A stretch of 64,000 bases of DNA from an uncultured Clostridia bacterium (GCA_947629665.1 CANREJ010000002.1:1-64000), one strand, 5' to 3'; shown: positions 18,549 through 29,167, counted from the stretch's first letter. Notes: generated by a model not told the origin, from the letters alone. Numbers and translations: made by a program.

Positions 18549-19961
18549 GCGCTTAACCGCCAAATGCAGATTTTTGATTATATCGTTTGACGTTACGCAA
18601 TATTCGGTTTTTTCCTCTGCGCAAATTTCCGCAGTATACCCCAAAACGTACGAAGCCGCCGAGACCGCATATAGCCCGTCAACGCCGCGGGCGGCAATAC
18701 CGCATGCCAACCCCAAAAGCATATCGCCGCTACCGCCCTTGGAAAGCGCGGAATTGCCTCTTGTCAAAAGATAGGTATTCTCCCCATTGCCGAGTACGCT
18801 CACGGAACCCTTTAAAAACACCGTTACGCCGTATTCTTTTGTAAAACAGCGGACAAGATTTACGGGATTGCGCAAAATTTCTTCAACAGACAGATTTGTG
18901 AGCCGCGAAAACTCTTTTACATGCGGAGTAATTATAACCTTGCAATGCTTGTTTTTAAGCGCGCCTATGCCAAACTTTGCAAGCGAGTTGAGTCCGTCGG
19001 CATCGATAATCAAAGTTTTGGAATAACTTTTTAACAAATTTAAAATAGTGTTATGCAACTCCCGCGATACACCGCAACCCGAACCGACGGCAATACAGTC
19101 GGCAGTAATATCGACCTCGTTAAAAATAATTTGCGGCAATTTAACAGCAAGCCGCGGCCGTAAATTGATACCTGTATTGAGTTTTACATATCCACACCCG
19201 GATTTTAAAGCGGCCTCGACGGCCAGCACCGCCGCACCGTAATATTTATCCGAACCCGCAATCAATTGCGCAGTGCCATAAACGCCCTTGTGGGAATTGC
19301 GCTTGCGTGCAGGAAAAAATTTCGCAATATCGGCGTCCTCAAAAACTTGGATATAGCCGTTGCGCGGGCACACAATGCCAATATCTTTTTTAATGATTTT
19401 ACCGCAAACATCAACTCCGTCGTTCAAAAAATATCCGCTCTTATATTCCCCGATTGCAACGGTAATATCCGCATTCACCGCGCAACCTTCAATAAGTCCG
19501 TTATCGCCGTTTAGCCCGCTCGGAATATCCGCAGACACAACAAACGCTCCCAACGAGTTGATTTTAGTTATTGTTTCCGCAACAGCGCCGGAAACAGGGC
19601 GGCATAATCCCGTGCCGAAGATACAGTCAACGATTATATCGCCTGCAATCTCATCGGCATATGCGCCGCCGTAAAGACCTTTTTCGCGCATGCAGTCGGT
19701 GGAAAAATTGCCGTCGAGCGCATAAACACCAACATTATATCCGCGAGTCAACAGCTCACGCGCGCAAACATAGCCGTCGCCGCCGTTATTTCCCGTACCG
19801 CACACAACCAAAATGTTTGATTTTTTTTCTGCCACGGCGGCAACTTCATCCGCTATGCCGCAACCTGCGCGCTCCATTAACACTTTGGATGGGATTTTTA
19901 AGTTTTCAATTGTATAGGCGTCGGCTTCACGCATATCCGCCGTGCTTAAAACCTTAAACAT
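18537..19961 (-). CDS. nnr: Bifunctional ADP-dependent NAD(P)H-hydrate dehydratase / epimerase
   Basis: 474 aa; YjeF_N (VVCGTGNNGGDGYVCARELL) plus carbohydrate-kinase-like domain (GNSALSKGGSGDMLLGL). Confidence 0.95.
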   Translation of the reverse strand: MFKVLSTADMREADAYTIENLKIPSKVLMERAGCGIADEVAAVAEKKSNILVVCGTGNNGGDGYVCARELLTRGYNVGVYALDGNFSTDCMREKGLYGGAYADEIAGDIIVDCIFGTGLCRPVSGAVAETITKINSLGAFVVSADIPSGLNGDNGLIEGCAVNADITVAIGEYKSGYFLNDGVDVCGKIIKKDIGIVCPRNGYIQVFEDADIAKFFPARKRNSHKGVYGTAQLIAGSDKYYGAAVLAVEAALKSGCGYVKLNTGINLRPRLAVKLPQIIFNEVDITADCIAVGSGCGVSRELHNTILNLLKSYSKTLIIDADGLNSLAKFGIGALKNKHCKVIITPHVKEFSRLTNLSVEEILRNPVNLVRCFTKEYGVTVFLKGSVSVLGNGENTYLLTRGNSALSKGGSGDMLLGLACGIAARGVDGLYAVSAASYVLGYTAEICAEEKTEYCVTSNDIIKNLHLAVKRLTD

Positions 19962-20641
19962 TACAGCCTTAAACTTACCTCCGCGGAATTTATCTCAAAT
20001 ATTGTTCCTCCGCTTTTTACAATTAATCTGCCGTTGGGGGACACATCGAGAGCAATTGCCTCCCGCGTTTGCCCGTTTTCCAAGAGTTTTACGGTTGTTC
20101 CAAACCAATCTATATAACTCTTGTAGTCCCGCACCGAATAATCGTTTTCAAGATTTTTTAAAAGTCGGTTTTTAACCTCGTTTACAGTCGGTTTTACGCA
20201 TACGTGTTGAGTTATTGAAGTTGCAATGTCTTTTAATTCATCGGGAAACTCATTGCATACGTTAATCCCCATACCAACAATCGAGCGGGTAATTTTATTG
20301 CCTTGAAGGGTATTTTCAATCAACGTTCCGCAAATTTTTTTACCTTCGACAAGCACATCGTTTGCCCAACGGATAACGGGTTTTATGCCGAAACTTTCTA
20401 TTGTTCTGCACACTGCCACGCAGTGATTAACCATTATTTTAAAAGCGTCGTCAGCGCAAAAATCATTATAAAACCGTACCACGGAAATATACAAACCGCC
20501 CTCGTCGGAAATAAAACTCCTACCCTTGGTTCCCCTGCCTGCGGTCTGCTTGCGGGCAACGACCGCGGTATCACAATTGAAATCCGCACGCTTGATATAC
20601 TCGTTTGTGGAGTCCACTTCGGCAAGCTCAATTATCTTCAT
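19961..20641 (-). CDS. birA: Biotin--[acetyl-CoA-carboxylase] ligase, no N-terminal HTH
   Basis: Likely start MKIIELAEVDSTNEYIK (ORF track start 20683); KQTAGRGTKGRSFISDEGGLYISV, RWANDVLVEGKKICGTLIE. Confidence 0.9.
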   Translation of the reverse strand: MKIIELAEVDSTNEYIKRADFNCDTAVVARKQTAGRGTKGRSFISDEGGLYISVVRFYNDFCADDAFKIMVNHCVAVCRTIESFGIKPVIRWANDVLVEGKKICGTLIENTLQGNKITRSIVGMGINVCNEFPDELKDIATSITQHVCVKPTVNEVKNRLLKNLENDYSVRDYKSYIDWFGTTVKLLENGQTREAIALDVSPNGRLIVKSGGTIFEINSAEVSLRL

Positions 20642-21245
20642 CAATCTCACCAAAACTTTCAAGAGCCGCCTTCGCGGTTTCAACTTCGTAGCCCTTTGAA
20701 ATCAAATATTTAAAGGCTCTGTAAAGATTCTTTTGGTCGGCTTCTTTTCCGCGCATATATTTTTGTAAGAGCGACAACGCCTCGCCGCCGTCCTCTTCTA
20801 CTTCGGCAAGCGCCTGTTCTATGGCGTTTTTGTCGGCCCCGCGCTTAATTAAATCAAGTTCCATTGCCCGCTTGCCCTTGCCGTGAACGCTCTCAACATA
20901 GGCGCGGCAGTAAGCGTAATCGTCAATGAATTTATAGTATTCCAAACGCTCCAAAACATAGTCCTGCACGGCCTGCACATACCCTTTTTTTGTGAGGAAA
21001 TCACGCATCTGCTTTGCCGTTTTCATGGTTGAGGAAAGATGGGTCATGGCCTTATCAAGCGCCTGGCTCTTTTCCGTTTCAAGCTGAATTTCGTCAAGCC
21101 TCGATTTGTCTATCTGCATTCCGGCTTTTAAACGGTATTTTACCGCCACTTCCAGCTTTATGCCGCAATAAAATCTGCCGTCGATATACACGTTGCATCG
21201 CGTTTTATCTTTTACTTGCGGCTCAATTGACGTAATCTCGGACAT
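20628..21245 (-). CDS. recX: Regulatory protein RecX
   Basis: Likely start MSEITSIEPQ (ORF track start 21293); RecX helical repeats, RAMELDLIKRGADKNAIEQAL, KYLISKGYEVETAKAAL. Confidence 0.85.
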   Translation of the reverse strand: MSEITSIEPQVKDKTRCNVYIDGRFYCGIKLEVAVKYRLKAGMQIDKSRLDEIQLETEKSQALDKAMTHLSSTMKTAKQMRDFLTKKGYVQAVQDYVLERLEYYKFIDDYAYCRAYVESVHGKGKRAMELDLIKRGADKNAIEQALAEVEEDGGEALSLLQKYMRGKEADQKNLYRAFKYLISKGYEVETAKAALESFGEIDEDN

Positions 21246-21362
21246 ACTGCTCCTTTTTTTGATTATTTTATCACCGCCCCATAATTTTGTCAATCTCCGC
21301 GTTTGACAATAAAAACGTGCAGTTGTATAATTATATAGAATTTTTTATTGAAGGTTTTAGTT

Positions 21363-22382
21363 ATGTCGGTTAATATTGATTGGGCAAGTTTGGGGTTCGG
21401 TTACGTTAAAACTCCTTACCGCTACGTAAGCCTGTTCAGGGACAGAAAATGGGATAACGGCGTTTTGACCGAGGACGATAAAATAGTTATGACCGAATGT
21501 GCGGGCGTACTGCAATATTCACAGTCCGTTTTTGAGGGTTTAAAAGCCTACACAACCGAAAACGGCAAAATCGTTACCTTCCGCCCCGATTTGAATGCGG
21601 AAAGAATGATTGAATCGGCAAAACGCTTGGAGATGCCCCCTTTCCCCGCGGAAAAATTTTTGGATGCCGTAGACAAGGTTGTTTATGCAAATAGGGAGTA
21701 TGTTCCGCCCTACGGGAGCGGGGCCACGCTGTATCTCCGGCCTTTTATGTTCGGTTCCTCTGCGGTTATAGGTGTAAAGCCTGCGGTGGAGTATCAATTC
21801 AGGTTGTTTGCCACCCCCGTCGGGCCGTATTTTAAAGGCGGTATAAAGCCAATTACAATACGTGTGAGCGATTTTGACAGGGCGGCACCAAGGGGCACGG
21901 GGCATATTAAAGCCGGCTTGAACTATGCAATGAGCCTGCACGCCATTGTGGACGCGCATGAACAGGGATTTGACGAAAATCTGTATCTCGACCCCGCAAC
22001 GAGAACTTATGTGGAGGAAACTGGCGGGGCAAACTTCATTTTTGTTACCAAAGACAAAAAAATCGTAACCCCCAAATCGGACAGCATACTTCCCTCGATA
22101 ACAAGGCGTTCGCTATGCTACGTGGCTGAAAAATATTTGGGCCTGACGGTTGAGCATAGGCCTGTAAAACTTGAAGAAGTTAAAGACTTTGCCGAATGCG
22201 GGTTGTGCGGGACTGCGGCGGTTATTTCGCCCGTCGGCAAAATTTACGACCACGGCGAAGAAATTGCCTTCCCCTCCGGTATGGAAAAAATGGGCGAAGT
22301 AACAAACGAGCTTTACCGGACGCTCACGGGAATACAGATGGGCAGACTGCCCGCTCCCGAAGGCTGGATAAGGGAAATTTAA
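21363..22382 (+). CDS. ilvE: Branched-chain amino acid aminotransferase
   Basis: GYVKTPYRYVSLFRDRKWDNG, YSQSVFEGLKAY, GTGHIKAGLNYA; likely start at second Met (ORF track start 21348). Confidence 0.94.
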   Translation: MSVNIDWASLGFGYVKTPYRYVSLFRDRKWDNGVLTEDDKIVMTECAGVLQYSQSVFEGLKAYTTENGKIVTFRPDLNAERMIESAKRLEMPPFPAEKFLDAVDKVVYANREYVPPYGSGATLYLRPFMFGSSAVIGVKPAVEYQFRLFATPVGPYFKGGIKPITIRVSDFDRAAPRGTGHIKAGLNYAMSLHAIVDAHEQGFDENLYLDPATRTYVEETGGANFIFVTKDKKIVTPKSDSILPSITRRSLCYVAEKYLGLTVEHRPVKLEEVKDFAECGLCGTAAVISPVGKIYDHGEEIAFPSGMEKMGEVTNELYRTLTGIQMGRLPAPEGWIREI

Positions 22383-22396
22383 TGTTAAAAACGGAT

Positions 22397-22430
22397 AACG
22401 GGCGGCAATTGCCGCCCGTTTTATATTTTG
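22397..22430. terminator. Palindromic terminator between convergent ilvE and the YigZ-family gene
   Basis: AACGGGCGGCAATTGCCGCCCGTT followed by TTATATTTT. Confidence 0.8.
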
Positions 22431-23053
22431 AAGGGGAAAAAATATTCTTTTGATTTGTTAATGGTAACTCTGCCGTTGAGTGTATTTATAAGCGAAGAAT
22501 TAAAACTCTCCTCCTCCGCCTTTTTAACGGCAACCGTAAACCGAACGTCGTTTAAGTATTCCGTTGATAAAACATTTGCTCCGTTGGCGGCAAAAAACCT
22601 GATGGCCGTATCTATGTTTGAATAATCTATAAAATAAACGCTTTCACAGCAGGTTTCGTATAAAACCTTCGTTGCGGCGTTTATATTTTCCGCAACCGAG
22701 CTCGAATAGGCGCGCACAAGGCCGCCCGCGCCGAGCTTTATACCGCCAAAATAGCGGGTTACTACCACGCAAACCTCAAACAACCCGTTGTTTTTTAAAA
22801 CTTCGAGCATAGGCATTCCAGCTGTGCCCTGCGGCTCGCCGTCGTCGGAAAAACGCGGAAAATTGCCGAGATTGTCGGCTATATATGCATAGCAGTTATG
22901 TGTGGCGTCTGCGTATTTTTTGGATATTTCGGCAATGAACGCCCTTGCTTCTTCCTCGCCCGAAACGTGCCGCGACGTTGCTATAAACTTGGATTTTTCT
23001 ATTACTTTTTGGGTAACATATTCGCCTGAAAGCGATTTGTAGGATTGCGGCAT
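22421..23053 (-). CDS. YigZ/IMPACT (UPF0029) family protein
   Basis: KFIATSRHVSGEEEARAFIAEISKKYADATHNCYAY, RFSDDGEPQGTAGMPML, VVTRYFGGIKLGAGGLVRAY. Confidence 0.94.
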   Translation of the reverse strand: MPQSYKSLSGEYVTQKVIEKSKFIATSRHVSGEEEARAFIAEISKKYADATHNCYAYIADNLGNFPRFSDDGEPQGTAGMPMLEVLKNNGLFEVCVVVTRYFGGIKLGAGGLVRAYSSSVAENINAATKVLYETCCESVYFIDYSNIDTAIRFFAANGANVLSTEYLNDVRFTVAVKKAEEESFNSSLINTLNGRVTINKSKEYFFPFKI

Positions 23054-24238
23054 TTATTTTAAAATGATTTTTACGTGTACTTTTTTACCCTTGTGAAGAA
23101 CGTCGCCGCTGTTTACGGGCGCGTTTATATCCGTTACTTTGTCGTCGTTTAAAGATACTCCCCCCTGCTGGATTAGTCTGCGCGCCTCGCCGTTGGACGC
23201 ACAAATTCCCGCGGCAACCAAAACGGGGATAATTGTTGCAGTTTCAACGGAAATTTCTTTTTCGGGCAAATCTCCGCCGCCGCCGAACGCCGCCTTTGCC
23301 TGCGACATTGCAATCTCCGCCGCCTTTTCGCCGTGCACGAGCTTGGTGAGTTCGTAAGCGAGAATTTCCTTTTTTTCGTTTATGCGGCTTTCATCCCACT
23401 CTTCCATTTGGCGTATCTCGTCCATTGGAATAAAAGTGAGCATTTTAATACACTTCATAACATCGGCGTCGTCCACATTGCGCCAATATTGGTAAAATTC
23501 GTAGGGGCTTGTCTTATTTTCATCCAGCCAAACGGCACCTTTTGCCGTTTTGCCCATCTTTTTGCCTTCGCTGTTTAAGAGCAGGGTTATTGTCATGGCG
23601 TAGGCGTCCTTACCCGACTTTTTGCGTATCAACTCCGTGCCCGCAAGCATGTTGCTCCATTGGTCGTCGCCGCCGAATTGCATATTGCAACCGTAGTGTT
23701 CGTTCAAATACCAAAAGTCGTAGGACTGCATTATCATGTAGTTAAATTCCAGGAATGAAAGTCCTTTTTCCATCCTCTGTTTATAACATTCGGCGCGGAG
23801 CATATTGTTTACTGTAAAGCATGCCCCAACATCTCTTAAAAGATCTATATAATTTAACTTTAACAGCCAATCGGCGTTATTCACGATTATGGCCTTGTCG
23901 TCGCCGAATTCTATAAATTTTTCCATCTGCGCCTTAAAGCACTCGCAATTATGGCGTATGGTTTCGGGCGTAAGCATAGAGCGCATATCCGACCTGCCGG
24001 AAGGATCGCCAATATAGCCCGTGCCGCCGCCCAATAAAACCACGGGTTTATTACCCGCCATCTGCAATCTCTTCATAAGGCACAACGCCATAAAGTGCCC
24101 AACGTGCAATGAATCCGCCGTGGGGTCGAAACCTATATAAAAGCGTGCGCCTCCGTTGTTGATAAGGGTTTTGATTTCCTCCTCATCCGTAACCTGCGCA
24201 ATCAATCTGCGCTCCCGAAGCTCGCTGTAAATATCCAT
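23054..24238 (-). CDS. tyrS: Tyrosyl-tRNA synthetase
   Basis: YIGFDPTADSLHVGHFMALC (HIGH-like), GKKMGKTAKGAVWL (KMSKS-like), C-terminal S4 domain; likely start at M8 of the ORF. Confidence 0.96.
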   Translation of the reverse strand: MDIYSELRERRLIAQVTDEEEIKTLINNGGARFYIGFDPTADSLHVGHFMALCLMKRLQMAGNKPVVLLGGGTGYIGDPSGRSDMRSMLTPETIRHNCECFKAQMEKFIEFGDDKAIIVNNADWLLKLNYIDLLRDVGACFTVNNMLRAECYKQRMEKGLSFLEFNYMIMQSYDFWYLNEHYGCNMQFGGDDQWSNMLAGTELIRKKSGKDAYAMTITLLLNSEGKKMGKTAKGAVWLDENKTSPYEFYQYWRNVDDADVMKCIKMLTFIPMDEIRQMEEWDESRINEKKEILAYELTKLVHGEKAAEIAMSQAKAAFGGGGDLPEKEISVETATIIPVLVAAGICASNGEARRLIQQGGVSLNDDKVTDINAPVNSGDVLHKGKKVHVKIILK

Positions 24239-24304
24239 AATTTTTGCCTTAACCTTCATTTATTATCTAAATAAATATAACAAAGGCTAGCATACTTTGT
24301 CAAG

Positions 24305-25018
24305 TTAATCGGTTAAAAAATCGTCTTTGTTGAGGTTTTCGCGCGCCTTTTCTATCGCGCGTTTTTCTATGCGCGAAATATAGCTTCTCGATATGCCCAA
24401 TTTTTTTGCAACTTCTCTCTGCGGCAGTGCCGCTCCGTCTATTAGCCCGTAACGCAGCGACAAAATAGTAAATTCGCGCTCGCTTAAAAATTTTTTTAAA
24501 ACCGCAATGAATTTTTCCCTCTGTACGCTCTTTTCAACCTGTAAAAAAACGCTATCCTCCTTTTCGGATAGCAAATCCATTAAAGTGAGTTCGTTGCCGT
24601 CCTTATCCGTGCCGACAGGGTCGGTTAAAGATACGTTGTTTTTGTGTTTCTTCCCCGAACGCAACAGCATTAAAATTTCGTTTTCTATACATCTTGCCGT
24701 ATAGGTTGCAAGAGCCGTACCCTTGCCCTCCTGAAAGGTATTTATCGCCTTAATCAGGCCTATTGAGCCAACGGAAAGCAAATCGTCTGTTTCGGCGGCG
24801 CCCATATATTTTTTTACCACGTGCGCAACGAGCCGCATGTTATGTTTGATTAAAATTTCCTTTGCTTCCGCGTCGCCCTGTCTTGCAAGGGTTAAATACT
24901 TCTTTTCTTCCTCCGGTGAAAGAGGTTTCGGGAATGTTCCTTTGTTTTGTATAAGCCCCGTAAAAAAGAATATTTTTGAAAATAAAAGCCCCAAAAAATC
25001 AAAAAACATACGCCACAC
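24305..25018 (-). CDS. sigK: Sporulation sigma factor SigK, uninterrupted, with hydrophobic pro-sequence
   Basis: 237 aa; MWRMFFDFLGLLFSKIFFFTGL pro-region, FPKPLSPEEEKKYL, NMRLVAHVVKKY, KLGISRSYISRIEKRAIEK. Confidence 0.9.
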   Translation of the reverse strand: MWRMFFDFLGLLFSKIFFFTGLIQNKGTFPKPLSPEEEKKYLTLARQGDAEAKEILIKHNMRLVAHVVKKYMGAAETDDLLSVGSIGLIKAINTFQEGKGTALATYTARCIENEILMLLRSGKKHKNNVSLTDPVGTDKDGNELTLMDLLSEKEDSVFLQVEKSVQREKFIAVLKKFLSEREFTILSLRYGLIDGAALPQREVAKKLGISRSYISRIEKRAIEKARENLNKDDFLTD

Positions 25019-25084
25019 CCCCTAAAAGTTCAGGCTGTATAGTGTATGTTTTTTACTGTTTGTACTATTCTTTTTTAAAACAAT

Positions 25085-27046
25085 TTATTCAAGTTCAAAG
25101 GCGCCCGTATACAATTGATAATACTTGCCCTTTTGCTCGATAAGCTGTTCGTGCGTGCCGCGTTCTATTATTCTGCCGTGTTCCAAAACCATGATGGCAT
25201 TGGAATTTTTAACCGTTGAAAGCCTGTGGGCAATTACAAATACCGTCCTGCCCTCCATAAGTTTATCCATTCCGCGCTGGACTATCGCTTCCGTTCGGGT
25301 ATCGATTGAGCTTGTCGCTTCGTCCAAAATCATTACGGGAGGGTCCGCAACCGCCGCACGGGCAATGGACAAAAGTTGCCTCTGCCCCTGCGAAAGATTT
25401 GCGCCGTTCTGGTGCAACATTGTGTTGTAGCCGTCGGGTAGCCTTGTTATAAAGTCGTCTGCGCCTGCAAGTTTTGCCGCGGCAATACATTCCTCATCGG
25501 TGGCATCGAGTTTGCCGTAACGGATATTTTCCATAACCGTGCCCGTAAACAGGTTGGTATCTTGCAATACCATACCTATTGCACGGCGCAGTTCGCCTTT
25601 TTTAATCTTTGTTACGTTTATGCCGTCATACCTGATCTTTCCGTCGGCTATGTCATAAAAACGGGTCAACAGGTTGGTTATGGTGGTTTTGCCTGCGCCC
25701 GTTGCGCCTACAAACGCAACTTTTTGTCCGGGCTTTGCATACAGCGAAATATCGTGCAAAACTATCTTATCGGGTGTATAGCCAAAGTCTACTTCCTCCA
25801 TAACTATATCGCCCGCAAGTTTCTCGTAAGTGAGCGTACCGTCCTTGTGCGGGTGCTTCCATGCCCAAATGCCCGTGCGCTCCGAACATTCCACAAGCTG
25901 ACCGTTCTCCTCTTTTGCGTTTACCAAAGTAACATAGCCGTCGTCGCTTTCGGGCTCCTCGTCTATGAGGGCGAACAACCTTGCTGCACCTGCAAGTCCC
26001 ATAACCACCGAATTGACCTGGTTGGAAACTTGGTTTATATTGTTGGTAAATTGCCTTGTAGCCTGCAAAAACGAGAGCAAAATTGCTATTCCGCCCGCAA
26101 CAAGGATTGCGCCGTCGGCGCCTGTTTCATAAAACATTGCGCCCGATATGCTCACGTTCATTGCGTGTTTGGTTATAAACACGCCGCCTATAAGCGCAAT
26201 AATTACGTACAGCACGTGGCCTATGTTGCCCAAAATAGGCATGAGCATATTTGCATAGCGGTTGGCACGGTTGGATTGGTCGTAGAGATGCTCGTTTACC
26301 TTGTCGAAATCGGCCTTTGCCGCCTCTTCGTGGCAGAAAACCTTAACGACCTTTTGGCCGTTCATCATTTCCTCTATAAACCCTTCGGTTCTGGCAACCG
26401 CGCGTTGCTGTCCCAAGAAATATTTGCCCGCACCGCCGCCTACTACTTTTGTTACAAAGAAGATAAGCCCGATTCCCGCAAGAACTATCAAAGTGAGCCA
26501 TAAGCTGTAATACAGCATAAGGAACAAAAGCGTTATGCACATTATTCCCGACGTTAAAAGTTGCGGCAGGGATTGTGAAATCATTTGGCGCAGTGTGTCT
26601 ATATCGTTTGTGTAGTAGCTCATTATTGCGCCGTGGCTGTGCGTGTCAAAATATTTAATGGGCAAGTCCTGCATGCCGTCGAACATTTGTCCGCGCATTT
26701 TCTTTAAAAATCCCTGGGTTATTATTGCCATAAGTTGCTTATCCACCGCGCCCGCCGCAAGCGAGAACGCATATAAACTTATAAGAATAAGCATAGGCTT
26801 TGTTATATCCCATCCAAAGCGCGCCCAGCTTACCACCTCGCCTGCTTTGCGTGCGGCTTCGGCAGTTTCCAAAGCGGTGTATATTTCACCCATAAACAAC
26901 GCGGGCAAAGCCGAAACAATGGCGTTAAAAATGATTAAAATCAATGTAAACGTCATCATTTTGGGATAATAATGGAACAACGCTTTTAAAGTTCTTTTAA
27001 ATGTGCCCTTGGGCGCTTTTACTGCTGGTCTTTTAATCGGCGGCAT
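25085..27046 (-). CDS. ABC exporter, fused permease/ATPase (heterodimeric multidrug type)
   Basis: TM domain plus GATGAGKTTITNLLTRFYD, LSQGQRQLLSIARA, VMILDEATSSID; likely start MPPIKRPAVK. Confidence 0.93.
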   Translation of the reverse strand: MPPIKRPAVKAPKGTFKRTLKALFHYYPKMMTFTLILIIFNAIVSALPALFMGEIYTALETAEAARKAGEVVSWARFGWDITKPMLILISLYAFSLAAGAVDKQLMAIITQGFLKKMRGQMFDGMQDLPIKYFDTHSHGAIMSYYTNDIDTLRQMISQSLPQLLTSGIMCITLLFLMLYYSLWLTLIVLAGIGLIFFVTKVVGGGAGKYFLGQQRAVARTEGFIEEMMNGQKVVKVFCHEEAAKADFDKVNEHLYDQSNRANRYANMLMPILGNIGHVLYVIIALIGGVFITKHAMNVSISGAMFYETGADGAILVAGGIAILLSFLQATRQFTNNINQVSNQVNSVVMGLAGAARLFALIDEEPESDDGYVTLVNAKEENGQLVECSERTGIWAWKHPHKDGTLTYEKLAGDIVMEEVDFGYTPDKIVLHDISLYAKPGQKVAFVGATGAGKTTITNLLTRFYDIADGKIRYDGINVTKIKKGELRRAIGMVLQDTNLFTGTVMENIRYGKLDATDEECIAAAKLAGADDFITRLPDGYNTMLHQNGANLSQGQRQLLSIARAAVADPPVMILDEATSSIDTRTEAIVQRGMDKLMEGRTVFVIAHRLSTVKNSNAIMVLEHGRIIERGTHEQLIEQKGKYYQLYTGAFELE

Positions 27047-28859
27047 TGTTATCACCTCCATCCATTTCACTGAACGAACTTACAGCCTTACCGCCTTTGT
27101 TTTGGGTGGTATAAACTTCGGTGTATATAGCATTTTTACCCAAAAGTTCTTCATGCGTTCCTACGGCGTCTATTTTGCCGTTATCCATAATAATTATCCT
27201 GTCGGCGTCTTCAACGGAAGATGTGCGCTGGGCTATTATTATTTTTGTGGTTGAGGGGATATATTCACGGAACGCCTTTCTTATAAGGGCGTCCGTATGT
27301 GTATCGACCGCCGAAGTAGAATCGTCCAAAATAAGAATCTTGGGCTTTTTTAGCAGTGCGCGGGCTATGCAGAGCCTCTGTTTTTGACCGCCCGAAACGT
27401 TCGTACCGCCCTGTTCAATGTATGTATCGTACTTTTGAGGGAAGGTTTGTATAAACTCATCCGCCTGCGCAAGTTTGCAGGCCTCGATAAGCTCATCGTC
27501 GGTTGCGTTGGGATCGCCCCAGCGGAGGTTTTCCTTTATTGTGCCGGAGAACAATTCATTCTTTTGCAAAACCACGGCAACCTGGTTGCGGAGCGACTCG
27601 ACGTCATAATCCCTTACGTCTGTGCCGCCTACTTTAACCGAGCCTTCCGTTACGTCGTATAACCTCGAAATCAAATTGACAAGGGAAGTTTTGGAAGACC
27701 CCGTTCCGCCTATAATACCAACCGTTTCACCCGAATGAATATGCAGGTTGATATTTTCAAGAACATTTTTTTTCGCCGATTTTGAATACTTAAAGGATAC
27801 GCCCTCAAAATCAATCGACCCGTCCACTACTTCGTGCTTTGCATTTTCGGGGCTGTGAATAGTACTCTCCTCGGTTAATACTTCGCAAATACGGCGGCTG
27901 CTCTCTATCGACATAGTAATCATGGCAAAAATCATGGAAAACATCATCAAAGACATAAGAATCTGCATTCCGTAAACTATGAGCTGAGAAATGGACTCGG
28001 AATTTAACGATGCTCCAAACCCTACGGAAACGTTATCCAATATCAAATAGGAACCCACGAAAAGTATAGCCGAAAGTACGCCGTAAAAGAAAAACTGCAT
28101 AACGGGGTTATTCCATGCCAAAATACGCTCGGCCTTGGTAAAATCCCTCTGCAACTCCGTAGCGGCATTGTCAAATTTTTGCTTTTCATACTCTTCGCGG
28201 ACGTAGGATTTAACAACGCGTATTCCCTTAACGTTCTCCTGTATGGATTCGTTTAAATTATCGTATTTTTTAAACAGCTTTCTAAACAGCGGCAATGTGC
28301 GCCACATTATAATAAACAGAATGGCGGCAAGCGGAAAAATTACGCCCACAAAAATCCAGGCGAGGTTTCCACCCATAACAAACGCCATTACCGCCGAAAA
28401 TATCATCATCATCGGGCTACGGATAGCCGTGCGGATTATCATCATATACGCAAACTGCACGTTAGTTACGTCGGTAGTCATGCGGGTTACAAGGGACGAT
28501 GTAGAAAACTTATCGATATTTTCAAACGAGAACTCCTGCACCCTGTAATACATATCTTTGCGGAGATTCTTTGCAAATCCTGCCGCCGCCTTAGCGCAAA
28601 AAGCGCCTGCAAGCGCGCCGCACGCCAAAGAAGCAAGCGACATTAAAACAAGTATCAACGCGTACTGTCCAATACTCAAACTACTCCAAGACGTCCACTC
28701 CCACTTCCACAGTTGCACGCCGTTTTTAATTGAGCCGACCAACTCTGCGATCACAAAAGGTAAAAGGCATTCCAAAATTACTTCAAACGAAACAAATATA
28801 GGTGAAAGTATTGAAGCCGTTTTGTATTCCCTTACGCTTTTTAAAAGGGTTTTAATCAT
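27033..28859 (-). CDS. ABC exporter, fused permease/ATPase (partner)
   Basis: 608 aa; GGTGSSKTSLVNLISRLYD, VSGGQKQRLCIARALLKKPKILILDDSTSAVD. Confidence 0.94.
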   Translation of the reverse strand: MIKTLLKSVREYKTASILSPIFVSFEVILECLLPFVIAELVGSIKNGVQLWKWEWTSWSSLSIGQYALILVLMSLASLACGALAGAFCAKAAAGFAKNLRKDMYYRVQEFSFENIDKFSTSSLVTRMTTDVTNVQFAYMMIIRTAIRSPMMMIFSAVMAFVMGGNLAWIFVGVIFPLAAILFIIMWRTLPLFRKLFKKYDNLNESIQENVKGIRVVKSYVREEYEKQKFDNAATELQRDFTKAERILAWNNPVMQFFFYGVLSAILFVGSYLILDNVSVGFGASLNSESISQLIVYGMQILMSLMMFSMIFAMITMSIESSRRICEVLTEESTIHSPENAKHEVVDGSIDFEGVSFKYSKSAKKNVLENINLHIHSGETVGIIGGTGSSKTSLVNLISRLYDVTEGSVKVGGTDVRDYDVESLRNQVAVVLQKNELFSGTIKENLRWGDPNATDDELIEACKLAQADEFIQTFPQKYDTYIEQGGTNVSGGQKQRLCIARALLKKPKILILDDSTSAVDTHTDALIRKAFREYIPSTTKIIIAQRTSSVEDADRIIIMDNGKIDAVGTHEELLGKNAIYTEVYTTQNKGGKAVSSFSEMDGGDNNAAD

Positions 28860-28890
28860 TAATTCACCTTAATTTATTTAATACTAAATA

Positions 28891-28919
28891 ATTATAGTAT
28901 TATATTTAAGTGTTGTCAA
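28891..28919 (-). promoter_or_regulatory. Consensus sigma-A promoter for the ABC exporter operon
   Basis: Minus strand TTGACA-17 nt-TATAAT, ~30 nt upstream of the 28859 start. Confidence 0.8.
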
Positions 28920-29092
28920 ACTTAATTCATTGAAGTAAATAAGAAATTTGTGTGAAATAACATCGTTCGGCAAATCCAAAAAAATTTATTAACGGCTTGT
29001 TTTTGCTTGCAAAGAAACTTTTTATATGCTATAATCACATAGCAATTGGGAAATTTGTTTGCGCAAAGTTCTTTAAAAATAAAATTTAACAT

Positions 29093-29167
29093 GGCCCTGT
29101 GGTCAAGCGGTTAAGACGGAGCCCTCTCAAGGCTCAATCCCGGGTTCGATTCCCGGCAGGGTCACCA
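29093..29167 (+). tRNA. tRNA-Glu (CTC)
   Basis: GGCCCTG...CAGGGTCACCA cloverleaf; anticodon arm GAGCC-CTCTCAA-GGCTC; T arm CCGGGTTCGATTCCCGG; encoded CCA. Confidence 0.93.

Noticed and set aside
24260-24304. T-box or other leader in front of tyrS
   Set aside because: Only ~45-65 nt separates sigK and tyrS; no T-box sequence is present.
25562-26503. 313-aa plus-strand ORF antisense to the ABC exporter
   Set aside because: Lies fully opposite a clear ABC transporter; Cys/Tyr-rich shadow translation with no recognisable domain or RBS.
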